Shown one piece after another: positions 8,808 through 15,564 of a stretch of 64,000 nucleotides of DNA. The notes beneath the pieces were generated by a model. It was not told where the DNA came from. It saw only the letters and a list, made by a program, of their open reading frames with translations, and ran no database searches. Source of the stretch: JACRAR01 sp041674385 (GTDB lineage Bacteria; Pseudomonadota; Gammaproteobacteria; Burkholderiales; Rhodocyclaceae); the NCBI GenBank assembly GCA_041674385.1, contig JBAYVU010000004.1, forward strand, positions 1 to 64,000. Direction: 5' to 3'. Position 1 is the stretch's first letter; each line of letters starts with the position of its first letter. The translations under genes were made by a program, and so were the position numbers.

Positions 8808-9108
8808 GCTGTTCTCCTGATTTGCAAGGAACAAGCAAGCGCAAAACGCACGACAGCCGATCGCCGCCGCAGGCTATGCGCCATACCAAATCCGACTGGG
8901 CTGAATCCCGCAGCGGACCGCCGCGAGAGACTGCTCCGACCTTTTCAGCGCCCCGGCATCCGGCGAAAAGCTCGTGAGCAGTATGCGAAGACTGTATTAC
9001 GAGGGAATGACGCGGAAGATGCCCGGGCTGATTCTACAGTTACTGTCCAAGGGATGACCCTCAAAACGAGATGGCGCGAAATGTACGTTACGCAAGGAGG
9101 AACTGTCA
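8808..9108 (-). other. non-coding region upstream of mgtA
   Basis: No convincing gene is seen. On the mgtA transcript strand CTTTTC (8966-8971) can pair with GAAAAG (8942-8947) across an 18-base GC-rich loop. Elsewhere mgtA genes often carry long regulatory leaders (mgtL, M-box), but I recognise neither consensus here. Confidence 0.3.
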
Positions 9109-9204
9109 ATGCCATGTTTGTTGCAGGATGTTGCGGCGGACAGTTGGCAGCCGGCGGGGATGCCAAATGAATCGACTAAGGTGTTTGCCATATATCCATA
9201 CTAA
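9109..9204 (+). CDS. micro-ORF 1, 31 residues, strong ribosome-binding site
   Basis: ATG at 9109 is preceded by AAGGAGG (9094-9100) at 8-base spacing and encodes 31 residues beginning MPCLLQDVAADSWQPAG and ending FAIYPY. No signal peptide or known motif is seen. It is the first of three micro-ORFs in the same frame. The strong ribosome-binding site is the main support; the product is unknown and could be a leader peptide. Confidence 0.35.
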   Translation: MPCLLQDVAADSWQPAGMPNESTKVFAIYPY

Positions 9205-9216
9205 AAAGGAGGTGAT

Positions 9217-9309
9217 ATGCTCCGTGCCATTTCTTTCTGGGACAAGCTTGGGGATCGACACGCCGCAGGAGTGTTCGGCGGTGGGGTTCTCAGCGCAAAG
9301 GTGGGCTAA
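9217..9309 (+). CDS. micro-ORF 2, 30 residues, near-full anti-16S Shine-Dalgarno match
   Basis: AAGGAGGTGAT (9206-9216) directly precedes the ATG at 9217. The peptide begins MLRAISFWDKLGDRHAAG and its second half is glycine-rich (GVFGGGVLSAKVG). The stop of micro-ORF 1 is 12 bases upstream in the same frame, so the ORFs could be translated in series. A small membrane-active or regulatory peptide is possible; nothing in the sequence decides this. Confidence 0.4.
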   Translation: MLRAISFWDKLGDRHAAGVFGGGVLSAKVG

Positions 9310-9312
9310 GTG

Positions 9313-9399
9313 ATGGATGATCGAGTAGATGCGTTTTTTGTCGGATGTTGGATACATGCAGAGGGTAGGAGATATACAACGGTTTGTGTGTTCGCTTAA
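9313..9399 (+). CDS. micro-ORF 3, 28 residues
   Basis: ATG at 9313 follows the stop of micro-ORF 2 by one GTG codon and stays in the same frame. AAAGG lies about 13 bases upstream. The peptide begins MDDRVDAFFVGCWIHAEG and contains two cysteines. Its stop (9397-9399) abuts the putative cassette boundary at 9402. It may instead be non-coding sequence of an attI-like or attC-like site. Confidence 0.22.
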   Translation: MDDRVDAFFVGCWIHAEGRRYTTVCVFA

Positions 9400-9425
9400 A
9401 TGTTAGCCAACCTAGGCTCCTTACC

Positions 9426-10739
9426 ATGTACCAATACGATCAAAAACCAGGCACACGTTTCACCGACGATTCCGCAGCTGTGCTTCAGAACATTCGCGAC
9501 TCGGAATACTCCGTTCTTGTTGGCCGAAATAACTGCGGTAAGTCATACCTGCTTAAAACTCTCACGCAGCAGTGGGGACAAAATGCCTCCTATCTCGGTC
9601 CTGCGCGATATCAGAACTTCAACCTATTGGGTTACTACACGCCGAATCGCAATCGCAAGGATCAGAAGTGGCGGGAGTTCATGAATCAGTGGCAGCAGCA
9701 AAACCAGAACATTGACAACTCCCCCGTTAATCTGCAGCAGGCCATAGCGGAACTGTCTGATGAACAGCGAGATCGCTTAACGAAAATAGTCAATACGCTA
9801 CTTGGCGTGAAACTCGAAATTCGTCACACGGTCGAGAACAACTCGATGTCACAGAAATACATATCGTGCGGTGGGCATAACATCTCTTACACCAGTTCAG
9901 GCTTTCGCCTGATTACTACTCTGGTAACAAGTCTTTTAGACACTGACTACGACACGTTTCTAATTGATGAACCAGAACTTGGCATCAGCCCAGAAGCGCA
10001 GGGCATCTTGGCCGACTTCTTGTTTGACCGCGGGCACAGAGCCAAGTACTTTCCACACATCAAGTCCATCGTCTTTGCTACCCACTCGACCATTTTCCTG
10101 GATCGTGCGCACATCACCAATAACTATACGATCCAGAAGCACGGCGATGAAATCTCAGTTCGCCGCGTCGAGAATCAAATCGACTTCAATGGCATACATT
10201 TCTTTCTACTCGGGAATCGCTTTGAAACACTATATCTTCCCTCGGCCATCGTCCTAGTCGAAGGCAAGTGCGATCACGCCTTCATCGAGCGAGTATTGGC
10301 CCAACGCTATGCCAGCCATTTGACCAGCGTCATACCAGCTCACTCCGATAGCAGAATCAAGGAGATTCTGAACATCGCAAAAGGCATCTTCGCTGACCTT
10401 CAGAAGAGCCCCTATCGCGACCGCATTTTTATAGTCTTGGACTCAGTACATTCTGCAACCCTGCCGGACCAGTTGATCGCTATGGGTATCCCTCGTGAGC
10501 ATATCGTTACCTGGCCGAAGAATGGCATTGAGTACTACTACCCGCCATTGCTTGTTGATAAGGTATTTGGAACCGGCGCAGAGATACAAATCGCTGGGGA
10601 TGTCATTTCCCGAAATGGAGTGTCTTACAACAAGGGCGAGCTATCTGAAAAGGTGGTTGCGCTGTTGGAACCAGCAACGCCTATGCATGATGACTTCACG
10701 CAGTTGTTTCTGTCACGCATTGAGGCAAGGCTTGGCTAA
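9426..10739 (+). CDS. cassette-encoded AAA/ABC-type ATPase with TOPRIM-like C-terminus (OLD-nuclease-like)
   Basis: The 437-residue product has a Walker A motif GRNNCGKS at 33-40 and a Walker B FLIDEPELGISPEAQ with D181 and E182. A switch-like histidine follows (VFATHSTIFLDR). The C-terminal third resembles a TOPRIM fold: VLVEGKCDHAF supplies an acidic residue (E279) and IFIVLDSVHS another (D339). The second aspartate of the usual DxD is not seen, so nuclease activity is uncertain. This ATPase-TOPRIM layout matches the OLD family, several members of which act in phage defence or DNA processing. The ATG at 9426 is preferred over an upstream TTG. The stop lies inside the attC. The defence role is inference. 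Confidence 0.75.
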   Translation: MYQYDQKPGTRFTDDSAAVLQNIRDSEYSVLVGRNNCGKSYLLKTLTQQWGQNASYLGPARYQNFNLLGYYTPNRNRKDQKWREFMNQWQQQNQNIDNSPVNLQQAIAELSDEQRDRLTKIVNTLLGVKLEIRHTVENNSMSQKYISCGGHNISYTSSGFRLITTLVTSLLDTDYDTFLIDEPELGISPEAQGILADFLFDRGHRAKYFPHIKSIVFATHSTIFLDRAHITNNYTIQKHGDEISVRRVENQIDFNGIHFFLLGNRFETLYLPSAIVLVEGKCDHAFIERVLAQRYASHLTSVIPAHSDSRIKEILNIAKGIFADLQKSPYRDRIFIVLDSVHSATLPDQLIAMGIPREHIVTWPKNGIEYYYPPLLVDKVFGTGAEIQIAGDVISRNGVSYNKGELSEKVVALLEPATPMHDDFTQLFLSRIEARLG

Positions 10740-10800
10740 CCTCTCATTCCACCGCACCTGCGCGAAAAACCGTACAGGCCGGTGAATTTATTCGTTGGGC
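10734..10800 (+). other. attC recombination site of cassette 1 (67 bp)
   Basis: The site runs from GGCTAAC (10734-10740) to GTTGGGC (10794-10800). Inside, ATTCCACCG (10746-10754) pairs with CGGTGAAT (10780-10787) with one unpaired base, and CCTG (10757-10760) pairs with CAGG (10775-10778). These give the imperfect cruciform with an extrahelical base that folded attC sites show. The stop codon of the ATPase gene is in the left core. Confidence 0.72.
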
Positions 10801-10815
10801 TTCTAGGGACTACTT

Positions 10816-11652
10816 ATGACCTTCAACATCAATTCATTCGCGGCACTTTGGATATTTTTCAGCTTCGGAAGTTTATGCGTAGCCGCTCCGAAACTATGCG
10901 AGTCTGAGCCAGATGCAAAATCCCAGCGACTGGATAACTTTCCAAAGAAAAGGGAAGTCATCGCACAAAATGCCTTGATGTCGGTCTTTAGTGCCATTGC
11001 GTATGAAGATAGTGGACTTGGCTATTATCAACTCCCTGAAGGATGGCAGCGCGTCCGATCAATTCCTGATTCCTCTGGGTTGTTCGTAGCAACTTTCGAA
11101 AACAAACAGAACAAACAGCTAGTCATAGCGTACCGTGGTACCGAGGCTACTTCGGTTATGGATTGGATTCAAAATCTGAGTCCATTAGTCAAAATTCAGA
11201 GCAAGCCAGCATTGAAAATAACTGAAGCAGAAATCGCGGATCACAAAGACTGGGGCATAACTCTGACCGGTCATTCCTTAGGGGGTGGTTTAGCCCTTGA
11301 GCTAAGCCACAAACTTAATGGCGTTACAGCGGTGGCATTTAATCCATCACCACGTATTGGGCTAAAACGTTCGGGTTATGGTAATCGCCGTATCGTTTTT
11401 CGCGAAAAGCACGAGCCATTAGCTGTTCTTAGAGGAAATCCGAGCGCACGTGGAACGTGGAGTTTGACATATGAGGTTTTAGTAGATTTCACATCGGGAT
11501 TTTTCGGCACTCGATTGGTTACACAGCATAGTATGGACAGCATGGCTATGAATCTCTTGGCGCTAAGTTCTGTATGGTCAAAGGATGCCGAGTTGCTTCG
11601 TCGTTCAATCTGCGAGGCCCAACCCGGCGGCGCAGGGGACGCTGCGCGATAA
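10816..11652 (+). CDS. cassette-encoded exported lipase-like protein (class 3 lipase / alpha-beta hydrolase)
   Basis: The 278-residue protein starts with a hydrophobic signal-like segment (residues about 6-24, ending LCVAAP), so export is likely. It contains the class-3-lipase hallmarks: VIAYRGTEATSVMDWIQN near 104 and the nucleophile elbow TGHSLGGGLALELS. An aspartate and a histidine (EKHEPLAV) follow at plausible positions. AGGGA lies 7 bases before the ATG at 10816, and the start is 22 bases into the cassette. The stop is inside the attC. The substrate is unknown. The gene is AT-rich compared with its neighbours, in keeping with capture from elsewhere. Confidence 0.7.
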   Translation: MTFNINSFAALWIFFSFGSLCVAAPKLCESEPDAKSQRLDNFPKKREVIAQNALMSVFSAIAYEDSGLGYYQLPEGWQRVRSIPDSSGLFVATFENKQNKQLVIAYRGTEATSVMDWIQNLSPLVKIQSKPALKITEAEIADHKDWGITLTGHSLGGGLALELSHKLNGVTAVAFNPSPRIGLKRSGYGNRRIVFREKHEPLAVLRGNPSARGTWSLTYEVLVDFTSGFFGTRLVTQHSMDSMAMNLLALSSVWSKDAELLRRSICEAQPGGAGDAAR

Positions 11653-11653
11653 C
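11617..11653 (+). other. truncated attC site of cassette 2
   Basis: The site starts with a full-consensus core GCCCAAC, complementary to the start of its own cassette at 10794. It continues with ccggcggcg and ggacgctgcgcgataacg, which resembles the left arm of commonly seen attC sites. The expected complementary right arm and closing GTTRRRY are absent; sequence changes to attaaatggg. A deletion probably removed the right half. Confidence 0.6.
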
Positions 11654-11737
11654 GATTAAATGGGCCTGGCTCGAGTAATTTGGAATCAACTTGCCGTGCT
11701 CAAGACTTCTTGTCGAAACACCATCATGGGAGAAACA

Positions 11738-12016
11738 ATGAAACCAAAATATGTCCTGTTCACTGCAATGCTGGCACTGATGATCAATGCCTCACACGCC
11801 CTTGCCGACGAATCATCCGGCTTTTACTCCAAGCAAGAGAAGGGGGTTGCAACCACGCAACCCAATGAGGCCAAGAAAGCGGAATCGGTTCCGAAAGCGC
11901 CGGACAAATCAGCCCCAAAAGTTGAAAAAGAATCGGCTCCGAAAATGGAGAACAGCATCGATCCTTGCCGTATCGAGCCCGAGCTTCCAGGCTGCGTGAA
12001 AGCAAAGAAAAAATAA
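11738..12016 (+). CDS. small exported protein of unknown function
   Basis: A 92-residue protein with a clear signal peptide (MKPKYVLFTAMLALMINASHALA) and likely cleavage after ALA. The mature part is rich in Lys, Glu, Pro and Ala (KAESVPKAPDKSAPKVEKES) and ends with a short segment holding two cysteines (DPCRIEPELPGCV) that could form a disulfide in the periplasm. The ATG at 11738 has GGAGAA 3 bases upstream; a longer frame from 11660 lacks such a site. It lies 11 bases before the next gene and is probably co-transcribed. No family is recognised. Confidence 0.6.
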   Translation: MKPKYVLFTAMLALMINASHALADESSGFYSKQEKGVATTQPNEAKKAESVPKAPDKSAPKVEKESAPKMENSIDPCRIEPELPGCVKAKKK

Positions 12017-12027
12017 GGCGGATCGCC

Positions 12028-12579
12028 ATGTCTGCATCGTTCAAGGAAAGGCTTGGGATTGCGCAATCTTTGCTCACTTGCGTCGCGATAATTGTTGGCG
12101 GACTCTGGGGCATGAATGAATATCTTGAGAAGAAGAACCAGGATCGAATCAGCAAGTCATTCGAATTCGTGGCCAAATTCAGGTCAAGCGAGGATGTCCG
12201 CCTGTATGGCGAATTTGCCGATTCGATCGCCGCAACTTCTGTTCTGCGCGACAAGCTGCTCAAGGCCACCGAAAAATCCCAGCGGATCACGGAGCTTCAT
12301 ACTGACAAAGAACGAGACCAGCTCAAGCGCACGGTTGAGCAATATGAAAACGCGGCGGTTTGCGTCCTGGTCAACCACTGCGACAAGAATGTGATTGCCG
12401 CTTTCATGGCGAAGGAAGCCAACGCGACCTACGTTATCGGCTATGGCGTGATCAACAAAATCCGCACAGCACGCAACGATGAGAGTTACGCAAGCGAACT
12501 GGAACAGATCCGCTCGTGGTACTGCACATTGCCCGAATCGGCCAATCACAAGCTGAAAAGCGTTTCCTGGTGCGGTTAG
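12028..12579 (+). CDS. membrane-anchored protein of unknown function (DUF4760-like appearance)
   Basis: The 183-residue protein has one membrane helix near residues 12-32 (IAQSLLTCVAIIVGGLWGMN) and a mostly helical, charged remainder with four cysteines near the C-terminal half. The layout of a single N-terminal helix followed by a helical soluble domain resembles DUF4760-type proteins, but this is a resemblance only. The ATG at 12028 has AAGGCGG about 6 bases upstream; the frame extends further up into the preceding gene, which I discount. It is probably in an operon with the exported protein before it and perhaps the multi-enzyme gene 84 bases later. Confidence 0.55.
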   Translation: MSASFKERLGIAQSLLTCVAIIVGGLWGMNEYLEKKNQDRISKSFEFVAKFRSSEDVRLYGEFADSIAATSVLRDKLLKATEKSQRITELHTDKERDQLKRTVEQYENAAVCVLVNHCDKNVIAAFMAKEANATYVIGYGVINKIRTARNDESYASELEQIRSWYCTLPESANHKLKSVSWCG

Positions 12580-12663
12580 AAATCGAACGGACCTAGCGGG
12601 TCGTCGCACGCCGCTCTTTCTCGGAAACGTAGTTACCCCAACCATCATCAAGGGAGCATGAAT

Positions 12664-15564
12664 ATGCCAAACACCAAAACTCTGTTGTTGATGCGCGGCA
12701 ATTCCGGCAAGGAAGTCGTCGCACTGAAGATGGCGTTGAAGAAAGTGCTGGGCAAGGAGGCGGCCAAATATGCGATGGGCGCCGACGACCAATTCGACAT
12801 CGGCACCGAAACCGCGCTGCGCGCTTGGCAGACCGGCGTGGGGTTGGTGGCCGACGGCATCGCCGGGCCGCGCACCCTGGTGGCGCTGGGCATGGCGCCG
12901 GCGGCGCAACTGGCCGTGCGTCTGGATGCCGCGCTGGTGGGCGGGCTGTTCCCCTTTACCCGCACTTCCAACATCGCCCGCAACCTGCCCTATGTCGCGG
13001 CGGCACTGGCGGCCTTCGGCCTGACCGGGGCCGACATGGTGGCCGCCGCGCTGGGCACGATACGCGCCGAAACCGAAGGCTTCGTGCCCATCGCCGAGCT
13101 GCCGTCCCATTTCAACACCCTGCCCGGCCAGGCCGCCTTCAGCAAATACGAAAACGATTCCGATCTCGGCAACACGCAGCCCGGCGACGGCGCGCGCTTT
13201 CGCGGCAGGGGCTACGTGCAATTGACCGGGCGGGACAATTACGAAAGATTCGGCAAGCTGCTCGACATTCCGTTGTCGGCAAACCCCGACGGTGCCTGCG
13301 CGCCGGAAGTCGCCGGCTGCCTGTTGGCGGCTTATCTCGATGCCAACCGGATCAAGCTGGCCGAGGCGCTGGGCAGGGACGACTTCAAGGCCGCGCGCAA
13401 AGTGGTCAATGGCGGAATTCACGGTCTGGAGCGGTTTAAGGACACCTGCGTCAAGGCGCGACAAGCTTGGGCCGCCGCCGCGACGCCGCCGGTCGGGGCG
13501 CAGGCCAAGGCGACAGCGCCCGTCGCGGCGCGGCGCGCCAGCCTCAACGTCAAAAGCGACCCGGCGGATTTGCGCGACCGGCCTTACCAGCCGCCGCCGC
13601 ATTCGCTGCCGCCAATCTTCCCGGCGGATGCGGACATCAAGCGTTTCATGGGCGCCTATACCCAGGCCGGATTGATTCTGGACCAGGGACAGGAAGGAGC
13701 CTGCACCGGTTTCGGCCTGGCCTGCGTGATCAACCACCTGCGATGGGAATCCGCCGGCATGCCGAAGCAGCTTGAGTCGGTCAGCCCGCGCATGCTGTAT
13801 CGCTTCGCCCGACGCTTCGACGAATACGAGGGCGAGGACTACGCCGGTTCGAGCTGCCGGGGCGCGCTCAAAGGCTGGTATCGCAACGGCGTGTGCCTGG
13901 ATTCCAAGTGGCCCTACGCGGCGGGTGACGATGCCCTGCCCCGGGCCGGGTGGGAGGTCGATGCCGCCGAGCGCACGCTGGGGGTGTATTACCGCATCGA
14001 CCCGCAGGCCATCACCGACTTGCAGGCGGCTATTCTGGAGGTCGGCGCGATCTATGTCTCGGCCTATACGCATCGGGGCTGGGACACGCTGAAGACCAGC
14101 GCCAGGGCGCCGGCCTCGCATGCCGCGCTGCCGGTGATCGCTTACGCCGGCAAGCCCTCGCGCAGCAGCGGCCACGCCTTCGCGCTGGTGGGCTTCAACC
14201 GTGCCGGCTTCGTGATCCAGAACTCCTGGGGCAAGGCATGGGGCGCCGGCGGCTTCGCGGTGATCGGTTATGCGGATTGGCTGGCGCATGCGATGGATGC
14301 CTGGGTCGCCGCGCTGGGCGTGCCGGGGGTCGTCGCGGGCCGCATCCTGGCGGGCGGCACGCAAGCGGCCGAAGCCGCAGGCAAGGACGACGACGCAGCA
14401 GCGGCCGCCACCCACGCCAACTGGTGGGACGAGGCCACGGCCTACCGGCACAGCATCGTGCTGGGCAACAACGGCCGCGTCGCCCGCTTCGACCCGCTCG
14501 ACGGCGCCACACGCACTTTGCAGCACCAGGCTTGCGTGCTGCCGGATGGCTGGTTCCGGCAGTCGCCGCACGCCCAGAAGCGCCTGGTGATCTATGCGCA
14601 CGGCGGCCTCAACAGCGAGGGCGAGGCGATCGCCCGCGCCCAGGCCATGGGGAGATATTTTCTCGGCAACGGCTGCTACCCGCTGTTCCTGGTGTGGAAG
14701 AGCGGCCTGCTCGAAGCGCTCGGCGACATCCTGGCCGAGAAGACCATTCCCGGCGCGGCGGGCCGGGGTGGCGCAATGCATGGAGTGGGTGGCTGGCTGA
14801 CCGACAATATCACCGACCCCGTCATCGAGAAAACCATCGGCCGTCCCTTCGCCCGCCCGCTCTGGAGCGAAATGAAGGAGAACGCCGAACTCGCCGCGGA
14901 AAGCGGTCGGGGCGGCGACCTGCTGACCGACGCGCTGCACTCGCTGGCCGGCAGTTGGGGCAGCCAATTCGAACTGCATCTCGTCGGCCATTCCGCCGGC
15001 TCCATCCTCCTCGGCAGATTGCTCGACAGCCTGGCGCAGAAAGGCCTCAGCGACAAGGTCCAGTCCGTGCATTTGTATGCGCCGGCATGCACGGTGGCTT
15101 TCGCCAACAAGCACTACGCACCCCATGCCGACATCATGAACAAGCTGTACCTGGAGATCCTGTCGGACAGCCGCGAACAGGATGACAACGTCGCCGCCAT
15201 CTACCGGAAGTCGCTGCTCTACTTCGTTTCCAACGCGCTGGAGGCCGATTTGCGCATGCCCATTCTCGGCTTGGCGAATGTTTACGATCCCAAGTATGCG
15301 GGCTGGGACGGCTCGTCGAGCAGCGCCGAGACTCTCGCCAACTGGCGCAACGCCGTGGAAATCAGCAAGCTGGACAAACGCCGGACAACCCACGACGAGG
15401 AGAAATTCGTCAGCCGGCTCGGCAACGGCGCCGATATCCCCCAAAAGACCGAAAACGCCTCCCACGGCGGTTTCGACAACAATGTCGCCGTCATCGGCAG
15501 AACCTTGCAGCGCATCACCGGCGGGGAACTCTCGCTGCCGGTAGACGACCTGGTCGGTTTCTAG
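12664..15564 (+). CDS. 966-residue multi-enzyme protein: peptidoglycan-binding, GH19-like, papain-like peptidase and alpha/beta-hydrolase domains
   Basis: Four parts can be read. Residues about 5-80 form a PG_binding_1 type domain (LRAWQTGVGLVADGIAGPRT). Residues about 85-275 look like a GH19 chitinase/lysozyme domain (candidate acid E136; FRGRGYVQLTGRDNYERFG). Residues about 295-560 form a C1 papain-like peptidase with C347 in DQGQEGACTGFG, H504 in SGHAFALVGF and N520 in VIQNSWGKAWG. Residues about 600-960 look like an alpha/beta hydrolase with S777 in the elbow VGHSAGS. No signal peptide is seen, so any export would be by another route. ATG 12664 is preferred over 12658 because AGGGAG then sits 7 bases away. 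Cell-wall attack or effector function is inference. Confidence 0.78.
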   Translation: MPNTKTLLLMRGNSGKEVVALKMALKKVLGKEAAKYAMGADDQFDIGTETALRAWQTGVGLVADGIAGPRTLVALGMAPAAQLAVRLDAALVGGLFPFTRTSNIARNLPYVAAALAAFGLTGADMVAAALGTIRAETEGFVPIAELPSHFNTLPGQAAFSKYENDSDLGNTQPGDGARFRGRGYVQLTGRDNYERFGKLLDIPLSANPDGACAPEVAGCLLAAYLDANRIKLAEALGRDDFKAARKVVNGGIHGLERFKDTCVKARQAWAAAATPPVGAQAKATAPVAARRASLNVKSDPADLRDRPYQPPPHSLPPIFPADADIKRFMGAYTQAGLILDQGQEGACTGFGLACVINHLRWESAGMPKQLESVSPRMLYRFARRFDEYEGEDYAGSSCRGALKGWYRNGVCLDSKWPYAAGDDALPRAGWEVDAAERTLGVYYRIDPQAITDLQAAILEVGAIYVSAYTHRGWDTLKTSARAPASHAALPVIAYAGKPSRSSGHAFALVGFNRAGFVIQNSWGKAWGAGGFAVIGYADWLAHAMDAWVAALGVPGVVAGRILAGGTQAAEAAGKDDDAAAAATHANWWDEATAYRHSIVLGNNGRVARFDPLDGATRTLQHQACVLPDGWFRQSPHAQKRLVIYAHGGLNSEGEAIARAQAMGRYFLGNGCYPLFLVWKSGLLEALGDILAEKTIPGAAGRGGAMHGVGGWLTDNITDPVIEKTIGRPFARPLWSEMKENAELAAESGRGGDLLTDALHSLAGSWGSQFELHLVGHSAGSILLGRLLDSLAQKGLSDKVQSVHLYAPACTVAFANKHYAPHADIMNKLYLEILSDSREQDDNVAAIYRKSLLYFVSNALEADLRMPILGLANVYDPKYAGWDGSSSSAETLANWRNAVEISKLDKRRTTHDEEKFVSRLGNGADIPQKTENASHGGFDNNVAVIGRTLQRITGGELSLPVDDLVGF

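Larger units (their letters stand above)
9402..11653 (+). mobile_element. integron gene-cassette array remnant, two cassettes, no integrase in the window
   Basis: Cassette 1 starts at GTTAGCC (9402-9408) and its attC begins with the exact complement GGCTAAC (10734-10740). Both depart from the GTTRRRY/RYYYAAC consensus at the same paired base, as expected if one circular cassette carried them. Cassette 2 starts at GTTGGGC (10794-10800), and its attC opens with the complement GCCCAAC (11617-11623). Each cassette holds one plus-strand ORF filling it and ending inside the attC, the usual cassette layout. Both ORFs are clearly AT-richer than the flanking genes. The right attC is truncated. No integron integrase is recognisable, so this is a cassette cluster left without its integrase or far from it. 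Confidence 0.72.

Noticed and set aside
8808..9060. M-box or yybP-ykoY type riboswitch before mgtA
   Set aside because: No consensus segments of these classes could be recognised by eye.
6219..9170. 983-codon open frame opposite mgtA
   Set aside because: It is antisense to a full-length conserved P-type ATPase, is His/Arg/Gln-rich as expected from a GC-rich shadow frame, and has no domain-like segments.
9206..9216. Match to the 3' end of 16S rRNA (on the minus strand)
   Set aside because: Only about 11 bases match and no rRNA sequence adjoins, so it is a Shine-Dalgarno element before an ATG, not an rRNA gene end.
9303..9408. Possible attC or attI upstream of cassette 1
   Set aside because: The GTTAGCC core is present, but I could not find a matching RYYYAAC partner or attI-like direct repeats with confidence, and there is no adjacent integrase.
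12184..15465. 1093-codon minus-strand open frame opposite the multi-enzyme gene
   Set aside because: The opposite strand shows four domain patterns with catalytic residues; the minus frame has shadow composition and no recognisable motif.
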